64,000 nt of DNA from the NCBI GenBank assembly GCA_900315745.1, contig ONAG01000005.1, forward strand, positions 1-64,000. The letters run 5' to 3'. This DNA is from an uncultured Prevotellaceae bacterium (GTDB taxonomy: Bacteria > Bacteroidota > Bacteroidia > Bacteroidales > Bacteroidaceae). A model generated the notes under the pieces. It had not been told where the DNA came from. It saw only the letters and a list, made by a program, of their open reading frames with translations, and ran no database searches. The translations under genes were made by a program, and so were the position numbers. Of the stretch, positions 20,114-28,500 are shown piece after piece. Numbering within the stretch: position 1 is the stretch's first letter; each line of letters opens with the position of its first letter.

Positions 20114-21091
20114 ATGGACTATCTCTCGATAATTAAAAAACCCATTCAACAGGAATTGGACGAGTTTGTCGCCCTGTTCGAAGATTCACTCTCGCATACT
20201 GATGGCTTGCTTTCCAGCACCCTCGAACACATTCGCAAGCGTGGTGGCAAGCGCATGCGCCCCATATTGACATTATTGGTGGCAAAAAACTTAGGAGAAG
20301 TGAATAGTGTGACACAACATGCTGCGGTGGGTTTGGAATTGTTGCATACTGCCAGTCTCGTTCATGATGACGTGGTGGATGAAAGCAGTGAAAGACGTGG
20401 CCAACCATCTGTGAATGCGTCTTTCAACAATAAAGTGGCTGTTCTTGTGGGCGACTATATCCTTTCTACTGCCCTTTATTATGTATCCAAAAGCCAGAAT
20501 AATGCCATAGTAACGAGTCTGGCGCAGTTGGGTCAGATATTGTCGAGTGGTGAACTGCTGCAGATGAATAATTTCAAGGATGATGGCATTTCCGAGGAAG
20601 TTTATTACAAGGTCATCAGCAAGAAGACAGCTTCTCTTTTTGCCACATGTGCACAAAATGGGGCTTTGTCGGTAGGTGCTTCTGAAGAGGAGGTGCGTGC
20701 TGCCTATGATTTCGGCTTGTCTGTAGGCATGATTTTCCAAATTCGTGATGACATTTTCGACTATTTTGATGACAAGGACATAGGCAAGCCAACGGGTAAT
20801 GACATGGCCGAGGGCAAACTAACATTGCCGGTGATCTATGCTCTGAAGAATTCTAATTATGAGTCTATGCACACCCTGGCAAGGAAGGTGAAGGCAGGAA
20901 GAATCAATGCTGACGAGATAGCGGTGTTGGTGGAATTTGCCAAGACTTACGGTGGTATAGACTATGCCGTGAAAAAGATGGAAGATTTCAGCAAACAAGC
21001 TCAAAATTATATAGAGTTTCACGTGAAACAACCAGAAATTCGTGAATCACTGATGCGCTATCTTGAGTTTGTAGCCTTGAGAAACTGGTAA
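20114..21091 (+). CDS. ispB: Long-chain trans-polyprenyl diphosphate synthase
   Basis: A 325-residue all-helical prenyltransferase that condenses isopentenyl diphosphate onto an allylic starter to make the side chain of quinones. The first aspartate-rich motif is DDVVDESSERRG and the second is RDDIFDYFDDKDIGKPTGND. The residues before the first motif (LELLHTASLVHDD) are small, as expected for long-chain enzymes, but chain length cannot be read from sequence. The symbol is by family. The gene carries a 15/16 parS match near its 3' end and is followed by a nonamer array and a strong hairpin. Confidence 0.85.
   Translation: MDYLSIIKKPIQQELDEFVALFEDSLSHTDGLLSSTLEHIRKRGGKRMRPILTLLVAKNLGEVNSVTQHAAVGLELLHTASLVHDDVVDESSERRGQPSVNASFNNKVAVLVGDYILSTALYYVSKSQNNAIVTSLAQLGQILSSGELLQMNNFKDDGISEEVYYKVISKKTASLFATCAQNGALSVGASEEEVRAAYDFGLSVGMIFQIRDDIFDYFDDKDIGKPTGNDMAEGKLTLPVIYALKNSNYESMHTLARKVKAGRINADEIAVLVEFAKTYGGIDYAVKKMEDFSKQAQNYIEFHVKQPEIRESLMRYLEFVALRNW
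21015..21030. other. parS-like ParB binding site inside the polyprenyl synthetase gene
   Basis: AGTTTCACGTGAAACA matches parS at 15 of 16 positions, differing only in the first base. It encodes the FHVKQ segment. It is 8.9 kb to the right of the DnaA-box gap. Confidence 0.75.
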
Positions 21092-21101
21092 GTATGAGTA
21101 A

Positions 21102-21209
21102 TCTGAATAGTCTGAGAAATCTGATTATTCTGATTATTCTGATTACTTCGATTACTCTGATTACTTCGAGTACTCTGATAATTCTGAGTACTCCGATTAT
21201 TCTAATAAT
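21102..21209. repeat. Non-coding array of twelve 9-bp units, consensus TCTGATTAY
   Basis: Twelve consecutive 9-mers follow the consensus T(C/T)(T/C)GA(T/G)TA(T/C), with tctgattat, tctgattac, ttcgagtac and tctgagtac as typical units. It starts 10 bp after the prenyl synthase stop codon and runs into the terminator hairpin. The units are reverse complements of those inside the gene at 31444-32352. Confidence 0.9.
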
Positions 21210-21252
21210 TAAAAATCGGGTTTTGAATTGATTCAAAACCCGATTTTTAATT
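21207..21252 (+). terminator. 22-bp perfect hairpin between two converging genes
   Basis: Arms 21207-21228 and 21231-21252 are perfectly complementary around a 2-base loop, with A-rich and T-rich ends (core ATCGGGTTTTG). It should terminate in both directions, for the prenyl synthase on the + strand and deoC on the - strand. Confidence 0.9.
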
Positions 21253-21308
21253 GATTTTTCTTGATTTTTCTATTAGAATTTCTATCAATAATTGTTTTTG
21301 CAATTATC

Positions 21309-22220
21309 TTAGAAGAACTTCGTCTCTTCACCGATCACTTCGCTGAGGAGCATGTTGGCGAGACGGCTTGTGCCTAATCTGAACCATTTGTTGGTCAACC
21401 ATTTTTCACCAAGGATTTCCTTTACTATGGTGTAGTAGATTAGGGCGTCTGTGACGGTGTTGAGTCCTCCAGCGGGTTTGAAGCCGATTTGTATGCCTGT
21501 CTCATCATAATATTCCTTTATGGCTTGGCACATCACGTATGCTGCCTCTGGTGTTGCAGCAGGCGACAGTTTGCCAGTTGAGGTCTTGATGTAGTCAGCT
21601 CCAGCATACATTGATAGAATGGAGGCTATTTTGATATTCTTTGCCGTTTTCAGGCACCCAGTCTCCAATATCACTTTCATGGCTTTGTCGCCACAGGCTT
21701 GTTTCAATTCGCTGATGTCGTCGCAAACTCCCTCATAGTCGCCACTGAGGAATTTGCCCACAGGCATCACGATGTCTATTTCTGTGGCTCCATCTTTCAC
21801 CGCGAGGGCTGTCTCTGCCACTTTCACTTCAATCAATGCTTGTGATGAGGGGAAACTGCCCGACACACATGCTATTTCCACGCCTTCCACGTCGAGGGTG
21901 TTGCTCACCACACTTGCAAAGCAGGGATAGACGCAGATGGTGGCTACGTGGGGCAGTTGTGGATAGGCATCGTCGAACTGGTTTACCTTTTCAGTGAATG
22001 CCATGATGCTTACGTCGGAGTCGGTGGTGCTCAGCGAAGTCAATTCCACGCTGCCCATGAGGAATTTCTTGACTTCAAGGTTATCGTTTTCCGGCACTTT
22101 TTCAGCGATGATGGTCTTTACTGCTTCCTGTACCTTTGCATCGTCGAGTTCGACATCATACTTTTTCAGTGCCTCTTCGTATTTGCTGAGAGGCTTGTTG
22201 GATTCTTTTTTTAGTTGCAT
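21309..22220 (-). CDS. deoC: Deoxyribose-phosphate aldolase
   Basis: A 303-residue class I aldolase that splits 2-deoxyribose 5-phosphate into glyceraldehyde 3-phosphate and acetaldehyde in deoxynucleoside catabolism. The Schiff-base lysine is in ADYIKTSTGKLSP. Other barrel motifs are TICVYPCFAS, EIDIVMPVGKFLSGDY, VILETGCL and GFKPAGGLNT. The length matches the longer Bacteroidetes form. It is last in a minus-strand set with dtd and the mazG-like gene. Confidence 0.93.
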   Translation of the reverse strand: MQLKKESNKPLSKYEEALKKYDVELDDAKVQEAVKTIIAEKVPENDNLEVKKFLMGSVELTSLSTTDSDVSIMAFTEKVNQFDDAYPQLPHVATICVYPCFASVVSNTLDVEGVEIACVSGSFPSSQALIEVKVAETALAVKDGATEIDIVMPVGKFLSGDYEGVCDDISELKQACGDKAMKVILETGCLKTAKNIKIASILSMYAGADYIKTSTGKLSPAATPEAAYVMCQAIKEYYDETGIQIGFKPAGGLNTVTDALIYYTIVKEILGEKWLTNKWFRLGTSRLANMLLSEVIGEETKFF

Positions 22221-22261
22221 ATTATTATGATTTTTGGTTAATTGGATTTGAAAATAATGTA

Positions 22262-22603
22262 TTACGCTTTAAGTTTGGGATTGGCTATATGTCTGAGACT
22301 GTCTCTCTGTGTCTTTTTCTCCATGGTTTTCCGAAATTCTTCAGTCAGGTCTATGCCTGTTTGGTTTGCCAGGCAGACAAGGACAAACAGTACATCTGCC
22401 ATTTCCTCGCCAATATTGCATTTTTCGCCTTTCTTGAAGCTCTGGTCGCCATATTTTCTTGCCATTGCCCGTGCCAATTCACCCACTTCTTCAGTGAGGC
22501 ATGCCATGTTGGTCAGTTCGGAGAAATATCTCACGCCATATTCCTTTATCCATTGGTCAACTTGTTGTTGCACTTCTTTAAGTGTGATGGATTGTGTTTT
22601 CAT
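22262..22603 (-). CDS. MazG-like nucleotide pyrophosphohydrolase
   Basis: A 113-residue single-domain all-alpha NTP pyrophosphatase. The metal-binding ExxE...ExxD pattern is visible as LTEEVGELARAMARKYG followed by GEEMADVLFVLVCLANQTG. Small members act as house-cleaning dNTPases; the exact substrate is unknown. It starts 2 bp after dtd ends, so the two are almost certainly cotranscribed. Confidence 0.88.
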   Translation of the reverse strand: MKTQSITLKEVQQQVDQWIKEYGVRYFSELTNMACLTEEVGELARAMARKYGDQSFKKGEKCNIGEEMADVLFVLVCLANQTGIDLTEEFRKTMEKKTQRDSLRHIANPKLKA

Positions 22604-22605
22604 GA

Positions 22606-23058
22606 CTATTCCTTGTTTTTTGTGTCCATGCAGATGGTCACGGGTCCGTCGTTGATTAGTTCCACCTTCATGTCGGCTCCAAATTCTCCTGTGGCAACTT
22701 GTTTGTTTATAGCCTGACTCATCTCATTGCAGAAAAGTTGGTAGAGTGGGGTGGAGATTTCTGGTTTTGCCGCCTTGAACCATGATGGTCTGTTTCCTTT
22801 TTTATATGAAGCATAGAGTGTGAACTGGCTTACCACCATGATGTCTCCATCTACTTCGAGGATGGATTTGTTCATCACTCCTTTTTCGTCGTCGAATATT
22901 CTGAGATTGACTATTTTCTTCACGAGCCATTCTATGTCTTCCTTGCCATCTTCTTCACAGATGCCAAGCAGTATGAGCATTCCGGATGATATTTGGGATT
23001 TTGTCTTTCCATCGATGGTTACGGATGCTCGTGCCACTCTTTGGATTACGGTACGCAT
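22606..23058 (-). CDS. dtd: D-aminoacyl-tRNA deacylase
   Basis: A 150-residue editing enzyme that removes D-amino acids (and Gly from tRNA-Ala) from tRNA. The family start MRTVIQRVARASVTIDG is clear. The cross-subunit active-site motifs are SQFTLYA (about 79-85) and the Gly-Pro motif in NDGPVTICMDT, where most relatives have NxGPVT. It is first of the dtd, mazG-like and deoC set and has its own promoter. Confidence 0.95.
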   Translation of the reverse strand: MRTVIQRVARASVTIDGKTKSQISSGMLILLGICEEDGKEDIEWLVKKIVNLRIFDDEKGVMNKSILEVDGDIMVVSQFTLYASYKKGNRPSWFKAAKPEISTPLYQLFCNEMSQAINKQVATGEFGADMKVELINDGPVTICMDTKNKE

Positions 23059-23078
23059 GATTTATAGGTTTGTGAAAG

Positions 23079-23109
23079 CAAAGATACAATATTCTTTTTT
23101 CAAGTCAAA
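23079..23109 (-). promoter_or_regulatory. Bacteroidetes promoter for dtd
   Basis: On the minus strand TTTG (complement of 23106-23109), 19 bp and TATCTTTG (complement of 23079-23086) match the consensus. The -7 element ends 20 bp before the dtd start. Confidence 0.7.
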
Positions 23110-23168
23110 GGATTTTTATTTTTTTATGCAGGAATGTCGCTCAAAATCAACCAATGGTGTTTTATGGG

Positions 23169-25004
23169 TTAGTCAGCATTGTGAAAATGTTGTTGTATGA
23201 TTATTGCCTTGGCTTGTCCGATGGCATCTGTCAGTTCTTCCAATGAAGCGTTTTTTATTCTTTTCACCGACTTGAATTTTGCCATCAGCACCTCTTTTGT
23301 CTTCGGTCCTATGCCTTTGATGTCGTCTATTTCCGATTTCAAGGCGTTTTTGCTTCGTTTGTCTCTATGGAATGTAATGGCATATCTATGTACCTCGTCT
23401 TGTATCTGGGTGAGGATATGGAACAGTTCGCTGTCTGTTTTCATGCCAATGACTACAGGTGGGAAGCCATACAACAGTTCGTTTGTCCTGTGTTTGTCGT
23501 CTTTTGCCAGTCCTGCTATGTTGATATTGATGTTTAGTTCGTCTTCCAGCACTTGTCTTACCACTTCCATTTGACCTTTTCCACCGTCGGTGATGATGAG
23601 GTCGGGTAGGGGAGTGCCCTCTTCCATCATCCTTGAATAACGTCTTTTCACCACTTCTCTCATGGATGCGTAGTCGTCGGGTCCAACCACGGTCTTTATG
23701 TTGTATTTCCTATAGTCTTTTTTGGAAGGTTTCATTCCCTTGAACACGACACATCCTGCCACGGCGTCTGTTCCGCTGATGTTGGAATTGTCGAAGCACT
23801 CTATGTGGTATGGCATTTTGTCCATTTTTAGGGCTGTTTGCAACTCTTTCATCAGTCTGGTGTTTCTCTGTTCTGGGTTGAGTTTTTCCATTTGTTTCAG
23901 TCTATCTACCTTATATTGCTTGCCATTCATCTCCGACAAGTCGAGGAGGTGTCTTTTGTCGCCTCTTTGTGGTATGAAGAACTCCACACCTTCCAGTTTC
24001 CACTCTATCTCTATAGGTACTATGACTTCTTTGGCTGTGCTTTTGAATCTTTTTCTTATTTCTGGTATTGCCATTGCGAGCAGTTCCTGGTCGCTTTCTT
24101 CCAGTTTTCGCTTGTATTCTATGGTGAATGCTTGGTTGATGCTTCCGTTGGTGACGTGCATGTAGTTGATGAAAGCAGTGGCATTGTGGTCATCGTTAGT
24201 GATGCTGAACACATCTACGTTGTTGATGGTGTGGCTCACCACCTCACTTTTGGCGCAGTAGTTTTCTATGAGTATGATTTGTTGTTTTATGTGTTCTGCC
24301 TCCTCGAATTTCAGTTCAGCTGCCTTGTTCATCATGTCTTGTTGCAGTTGTCTGATCACGTCCCTGGTGTTGCCTTTGATGATTTCCCTTGCCTTTTTGA
24401 TGTTTTCGTTGTATTCTTCCTTGGATTGTTTTCCCACGCATGGAGCATCGCAGATGTGCAGGTGGTATTTCAGACATGTCTTGTATTTGCCCTCTTTTAT
24501 CCGTTCTTCATTCATGGGCATGTTGCATGATCTTGGCTTGAATATTTTCTTTATCAGTTCGAGCATGACGAGCATGGGTGCCACATGGCTGTAGGGACCA
24601 TAATAGCTTCCCCATTTCTTGTTGATGTTTCTTGTCTTGAAAATCCTTGGGAACGGTTCGTTGGTGATGCAGATGCTGGGATAGGTCTTGCCGTCTTTCA
24701 GCAGAACGTTGTATTTAGGGTTGTATTTTTTTATGAGGTTGTTTTCGAGCAGAAGGGCATCCTCCTCGGTATTTACTACGGTGTAAGTTATGTTTCTGAT
24801 TTTGCTGACGAGAACTTTTGTCTTGAATCTGTCCACTTCTTTGTGGAAGTAAGTTGATACTCTGCTTTTGAGTTTTTTTGCCTTGCCCACATAGATGATG
24901 GTTTCGTTCTCATCCCAGAACTGGTAGCTGCCTGGTTGTTCGGGCATGTTGAGGACGATGTTTTTCAGTCGTGCGGCAAGTTGTTCCTTTTCTATGTTTT
25001 TCAT
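23169..25004 (-). CDS. uvrC: Excinuclease ABC subunit C
   Basis: A 611-residue nucleotide-excision-repair nuclease that cuts on both sides of the lesion. The GIY-YIG domain starts with PGSYQFWDE and continues NETIIYVGKAKKLKSRVSTYF. A UVR motif lies near MNKAAELKFEEAEHIKQQI. The RNase H-like C-terminal nuclease shows CFDNSNISGTDAVAG and DLIITDGGKGQ. The end has helix-hairpin-helix IKGIGPKTKEVLM. A perfect parS palindrome sits 13 bp before its start codon. Confidence 0.96.
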   Translation of the reverse strand: MKNIEKEQLAARLKNIVLNMPEQPGSYQFWDENETIIYVGKAKKLKSRVSTYFHKEVDRFKTKVLVSKIRNITYTVVNTEEDALLLENNLIKKYNPKYNVLLKDGKTYPSICITNEPFPRIFKTRNINKKWGSYYGPYSHVAPMLVMLELIKKIFKPRSCNMPMNEERIKEGKYKTCLKYHLHICDAPCVGKQSKEEYNENIKKAREIIKGNTRDVIRQLQQDMMNKAAELKFEEAEHIKQQIILIENYCAKSEVVSHTINNVDVFSITNDDHNATAFINYMHVTNGSINQAFTIEYKRKLEESDQELLAMAIPEIRKRFKSTAKEVIVPIEIEWKLEGVEFFIPQRGDKRHLLDLSEMNGKQYKVDRLKQMEKLNPEQRNTRLMKELQTALKMDKMPYHIECFDNSNISGTDAVAGCVVFKGMKPSKKDYRKYNIKTVVGPDDYASMREVVKRRYSRMMEEGTPLPDLIITDGGKGQMEVVRQVLEDELNININIAGLAKDDKHRTNELLYGFPPVVIGMKTDSELFHILTQIQDEVHRYAITFHRDKRSKNALKSEIDDIKGIGPKTKEVLMAKFKSVKRIKNASLEELTDAIGQAKAIIIQQHFHNAD

Positions 25005-25016
25005 GGTTTGGTGATT

Positions 25017-25032
25017 TGTTTCACGTGAAACA
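25017..25032. other. parS site upstream of uvrC (exact consensus)
   Basis: TGTTTCACGTGAAACA is an exact match to the near-universal ParB binding site. It sits in a 20-bp perfect palindrome (25015-25034) in the gap between apt and uvrC, 12.9 kb from the DnaA-box cluster. Being non-coding, it is not explained by protein constraint. Confidence 0.9.
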
Positions 25033-25039
25033 AAGCGAT

Positions 25040-25065
25040 GGCTTCCCCGTGATGTTGGGGAAGCC
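25040..25065 (-). terminator. 9-bp GC-rich hairpin between apt and uvrC
   Basis: Arms GGCTTCCCC (25040-25048) and GGGGAAGCC (25057-25065) pair perfectly around an 8-base loop. It directly follows the apt stop in the minus direction. There is no real T-run after it, so termination is only probable. Confidence 0.55.
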
Positions 25066-25074
25066 TGTAGTGTG

Positions 25075-25608
25075 TTAGATTCGCATCAGCGATGTGATTT
25101 CTATGTCGTCGTTGGCGAAGGGTTTCCTTCCGTTGAGTCCCTCGTTCACCAGTTCGATGAGGAAGTTCATGTAGGTCTTCTTCGGGTGGAACTTGTTCAC
25201 GAGGTCGAGGGCTGCCTTCATTGTTCCGCCAGTGGCGAGCAGGTCGTCGTGGAGCAGCACCACGTCATTTTCATCGATGGCATCCTTGTGGATTTCGATG
25301 GTGTCGGTGCCGTATTCCTTGGCGTATGTTTCCTGCACTGTCTCGGCTGGCAGTTTTCCTGGTTTGCGGCACAGCACGATGCCGGCTCCGAGTCGGATGG
25401 CGAGGGCTGATGCCATGACGAAGCCACGGCTTTCTATGCCAACGATTTTTGTAATGCCCTTGTCCTTGTAGATCTCATAGAGTTCGTCCTCCATGATCTT
25501 GAGGCATTCTGCATTTTTGAACAGTGTGGTCACATCTCTGAAGTTGACTCCCTTGACTGGGAAGTCGGGGATGCTGCGCAGGTTGGCGAGCAAAATTGGG
25601 TTGTTCAT
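25075..25608 (-). CDS. apt: Adenine phosphoribosyltransferase
   Basis: A 177-residue purine-salvage enzyme converting adenine and PRPP to AMP. The family start NLRSIPDFPVKGVNFRDVT is clear, followed by GIESRGFVMASALA, RKPGKLPAETV and the PRPP-binding loop VVLLHDDLLATGGTM. It sits between mnmG and uvrC, bracketed by two parS sites. Confidence 0.95.
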   Translation of the reverse strand: MNNPILLANLRSIPDFPVKGVNFRDVTTLFKNAECLKIMEDELYEIYKDKGITKIVGIESRGFVMASALAIRLGAGIVLCRKPGKLPAETVQETYAKEYGTDTIEIHKDAIDENDVVLLHDDLLATGGTMKAALDLVNKFHPKKTYMNFLIELVNEGLNGRKPFANDDIEITSLMRI

Positions 25609-25630
25609 TTTTATGTGTTTTTAGTTGGAT

Positions 25631-25646
25631 TGTTTCACGTGGAACA
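25631..25646. other. parS site between apt and mnmG (exact consensus)
   Basis: TGTTTCACGTGGAACA reads on the other strand as TGTTCCACGTGAAACA, an exact match to the TGTTNCACGTGAAACA consensus. It is in the non-coding gap 23 bp upstream of the apt start and 614 bp from the previous site. Confidence 0.9.
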
Positions 25647-25678
25647 ATGAATAAATCTTTACAAATTTATTTTATCTT

Positions 25679-27559
25679 TCATCTGCCCATCATCACGAGC
25701 ATTGCATTGATGTCGCTTGGCGACACACCTGGAATCCTGCTGGCTTGAGCCAGGGTGTCGGGGTTGATGCGTTCGAGTTTCTGTCGTGCCTCTATTGAGA
25801 TTTGCGTCATGTTCTTGTAGTCAAAGTGCCCTTTTATCTTGATGTCTTCCAGTCGGTGCATCTTGTCTGCCATGATGCGTTCCCTCTCAATGTATCCCTT
25901 ATATTTCATGAGCACCTCGGCAGCCTCGGCGATCTCTTCGCGCCTGTTAGGCAGTCCTTCCACATCCTCTTTCAGAGTAGGCACCATGTCGGTGAGGATG
26001 TCGAGGTTCACCTGTGGTCTTCCGAGCAGGTCGATTGCCTTGCATCCGTAGTGGAGTGGGGTGGTACCGAGAGTTTCGAGGGCGGCATTTACCTCTTTCG
26101 GTTTGATGTGTGTCTGTTCGCACCGACTTATGATTCGTCCTATGGCGCTTTTCTTCTCCATCCACCATTCGTAGCGTTCTCGTGAGGCGATGCCAAGGTC
26201 GTAGGCTTTTTCCGTCAGTCGTGCGTCAGCGTCATCTTGGCGGAGCAGTATGCGGTATTCCGCACGTGAGGTGAACATGCGGTATGGCTCATCCACGCCC
26301 TTGGTCACCAGGTCGTCGATGAGCACGCCGATATAGCTCTCGTCGCGCCGCATGACGAAAGGCTTTCCGCCTCCGCACCTGATGGCGGCGTTGATGCCTG
26401 CCACGAGTCCTTGTCCGGCTGCTTCCTCATATCCTGTGGTGCCGTTCACCTGTCCTGCCATGAACAACCCTTCCACCACTTTCGACTCAAGCGAGTGCTT
26501 CAGTTGAGTTGGGTCGAAGAAGTCATATTCTATGGCATATCCCGGTCGATACACTTTCAGGTCTCTGAGGGCAGGTATTTGCTTGAGCGCGTTTATCTGC
26601 ACCTCCATGGGCATGCTCGACGAGAATCCGTTTAGGTACATCTCGTTGGTGGTGTCGCCCTCTGGCTCAAGAAAGAGCATGTGCTGCTCTCGCTCGGGGA
26701 AGGTCACGAGTTTGGTTTCTATCGAAGGACAGTACCTTGGGCCTATGCTTTGTATTTGTCCGTTGTAGAGTGGTGAGTCGGCGAGTCCACTTCTCAGTAT
26801 GTCGTGCACCGCAGTGTTGGTGTAGCATATCCAGCATGTCATTTGGCGCATCGGCCTTGGTCCGTCGAGGAAGCTGAACTTGTGGAAGTCGTTCTCGCCT
26901 TCCTGCACTTCCATCTCGTCGAAATGCACGCTTCGCTTGTCGATACGCACCGGTGTGCCAGTCTTCATCCTCGCCGTGGTGATGCCGTGGCGGGTGATGC
27001 TTTCGGTGAGTCTGAGCACCGCCGGCTCTGCTATTCTGCCACCAGCCACCTTGCAACGACCGATGTGGAGCAGACCGTTGAGGAATGTGCCTGCGGTTAT
27101 CACCACGCTCTTGGCTCTCACCTCCACACCCCACAGCGTGCGCACGCCGACAGCCACACCTTGTTCTACTATGAGTTCTTCCACCTGGTCTTGCCAGATG
27201 TCGAGCAGAGGGGTATGGTCGAGCATCTCGCGCCATTTCCAAATGAACTTGCCTCGGTCGCATTGTGCTCTCGGACTCCACACGGCAGGACCTTTAGAGC
27301 GGTTGAGCATCCTGAACTGAATGGCGGTGGAGTCGGTGACAATGCCCATCATGCCGCCGAGGGCATCGATCTCGCGAACTATCTGTCCTTTGGCGATGCC
27401 TCCCACGGCAGGGTTGCAGCTCATCTGTGCTATCTTGTTCATGTCCATGGTCACCAAGAGCGTCCTCGCACCCATCTTGGCGGAGGAAACGGCAGCCTCG
27501 CATCCTGCATGTCCGGCTCCAACGACGACCACGTCATAGTGCATTATGTAGCTTGTCAT
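25679..27559 (-). CDS. mnmG: tRNA uridine 5-carboxymethylaminomethyl modification enzyme MnmG (GidA)
   Basis: A 626-residue FAD protein that with MnmE modifies U34 of certain tRNAs. The FAD-binding start is DVVVVGAGHAGCEAA. Family motifs follow: CNPAVGGIAKGQIVREIDALGG (read as CNPAVGGIAKG then REIDALGG), GTFLNGLLHIG, RMKTGTPVR, and PGYAIEYDFFDP. The C-terminal helical domain ends ASRIPGVSPSDINAMLV. Met6 is an alternative start. A -7 motif TACTTTTG (complement of 27586-27593) lies just upstream. Confidence 0.96.
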   Translation of the reverse strand: MTSYIMHYDVVVVGAGHAGCEAAVSSAKMGARTLLVTMDMNKIAQMSCNPAVGGIAKGQIVREIDALGGMMGIVTDSTAIQFRMLNRSKGPAVWSPRAQCDRGKFIWKWREMLDHTPLLDIWQDQVEELIVEQGVAVGVRTLWGVEVRAKSVVITAGTFLNGLLHIGRCKVAGGRIAEPAVLRLTESITRHGITTARMKTGTPVRIDKRSVHFDEMEVQEGENDFHKFSFLDGPRPMRQMTCWICYTNTAVHDILRSGLADSPLYNGQIQSIGPRYCPSIETKLVTFPEREQHMLFLEPEGDTTNEMYLNGFSSSMPMEVQINALKQIPALRDLKVYRPGYAIEYDFFDPTQLKHSLESKVVEGLFMAGQVNGTTGYEEAAGQGLVAGINAAIRCGGGKPFVMRRDESYIGVLIDDLVTKGVDEPYRMFTSRAEYRILLRQDDADARLTEKAYDLGIASRERYEWWMEKKSAIGRIISRCEQTHIKPKEVNAALETLGTTPLHYGCKAIDLLGRPQVNLDILTDMVPTLKEDVEGLPNRREEIAEAAEVLMKYKGYIERERIMADKMHRLEDIKIKGHFDYKNMTQISIEARQKLERINPDTLAQASRIPGVSPSDINAMLVMMGR

Positions 27560-27585
27560 ACCAGCATTATGGATTCAATAGAGCG

Positions 27586-27593
27586 CAAAAGTA
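27586..27593 (-). promoter_or_regulatory. -7 promoter element for mnmG
   Basis: On the minus strand TACTTTTG fits TAnnTTTG and lies 27 bp before the start codon. No upstream TTTG is seen at the right distance. Confidence 0.45.
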
Positions 27594-27624
27594 ATCATAA
27601 TTATCGGATTTTTTATAAAAATAC

Positions 27625-27655
27625 TTTGATTAATAACAAAAATCTATTATTTTTG
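27625..27655 (+). promoter_or_regulatory. Bacteroidetes promoter for sdhCAB
   Basis: TTTG (27625-27628), 19 bp and TATTTTTG (27648-27655) match the consensus exactly. The -7 element ends 126 bp before the sdhC start, leaving a leader of about 120 bases in which I recognise no riboswitch. Confidence 0.75.
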
Positions 27656-27781
27656 CATTTTGAAAGCGATTGTCAGTCCCTATTTTTAGGTACTTTCAAA
27701 CTTGTAAAAACCCTTGTTAGCAATACGTATAATGGGAATCATATTCATTTGTTAAATTAAATAATTAAATCTCAATCATTT

Positions 27782-28468
27782 ATGTGGTTATTAAATTCAT
27801 CTATCGGTAGGAAGGTAGTGATGTCTGTCACAGGTGTCGCGCTTATCCTCTTCCTGACGTTCCACTGCTGCATGAACGTGGCAGCCTTGTTCTCGGCAGA
27901 TGCCTACAACACCATCTGCGAGCTTCTCGGCGCCAACTGGTATGCCGTGGTGGCAACGCTCGGTCTGGCAGCCCTTGCCGTGATTCACATCGTGTATGCC
28001 TTCATTCTTACAGCACAGAACAGAAGGGCTCGCGGTAACGAACGCTATGCCGTGACTGACACACCGGCGAAAGTGGAATGGGCATCACAAAACATGCTCG
28101 TGCTGGGTATCATCATCCTGCTCGGCTTGCTCCTCCACCTCTTCAATTTCTGGTTTAATATGATGTTCGCCGAACTGGTGGAAATGGACGTGCTCCATTC
28201 ACCAAGCGATGGCTTCGCATGGATTGTGGAGACATTCTCCAACCCAGTCTATGTCGTGCTCTACATCATTTGGCTCGTGGCCATCTGGTTACATCTCACA
28301 CATGGCTTCTGGAGTGCAATGCAGACCTTAGGTATCAGTGGAAAGATATGGTTCAACCGCTGGAGAGTGATAGGCTTCGTCTATGTGACCATCCTCATGG
28401 CTTGCTTCCTCATTGTCGTGCTCGCCTTTGCCTTCAAATGTGCACCAAGCCTCTGCTGTGCTTTATAA
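27782..28468 (+). CDS. sdhC: Succinate dehydrogenase / fumarate reductase cytochrome b subunit
   Basis: A 228-residue membrane anchor of the fused (type B) kind, in which one polypeptide with five transmembrane helices binds two hemes and needs no SdhD. Helices are seen around VALILFLTFHCCMNVAALF, the AVVATLGLAALAVIHIVYA stretch, MLVLGIIILLGLLLHLFNF, VVLYIIWLVAIWLHLTHGF and the final VTILMACFLIVVLAFAF. Candidate heme ligands are the histidines in these helices. It transfers electrons between menaquinone and the SdhB iron-sulfur clusters. Confidence 0.9.
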   Translation: MWLLNSSIGRKVVMSVTGVALILFLTFHCCMNVAALFSADAYNTICELLGANWYAVVATLGLAALAVIHIVYAFILTAQNRRARGNERYAVTDTPAKVEWASQNMLVLGIIILLGLLLHLFNFWFNMMFAELVEMDVLHSPSDGFAWIVETFSNPVYVVLYIIWLVAIWLHLTHGFWSAMQTLGISGKIWFNRWRVIGFVYVTILMACFLIVVLAFAFKCAPSLCCAL

Positions 28469-28500
28469 TCCTTAACACATCATTTTTAATCTGAACGATC

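Noticed and set aside
20988..21236. Open frame over the nonamer array (repeating Ile/Arg/Val)
   Set aside because: It arises from translating the 9-bp repeats and has no start context. The DNA array is the real feature.
27656..27781. Riboswitch in the sdhC leader
   Set aside because: The leader is AT-rich with no stable stem or recognised fold.
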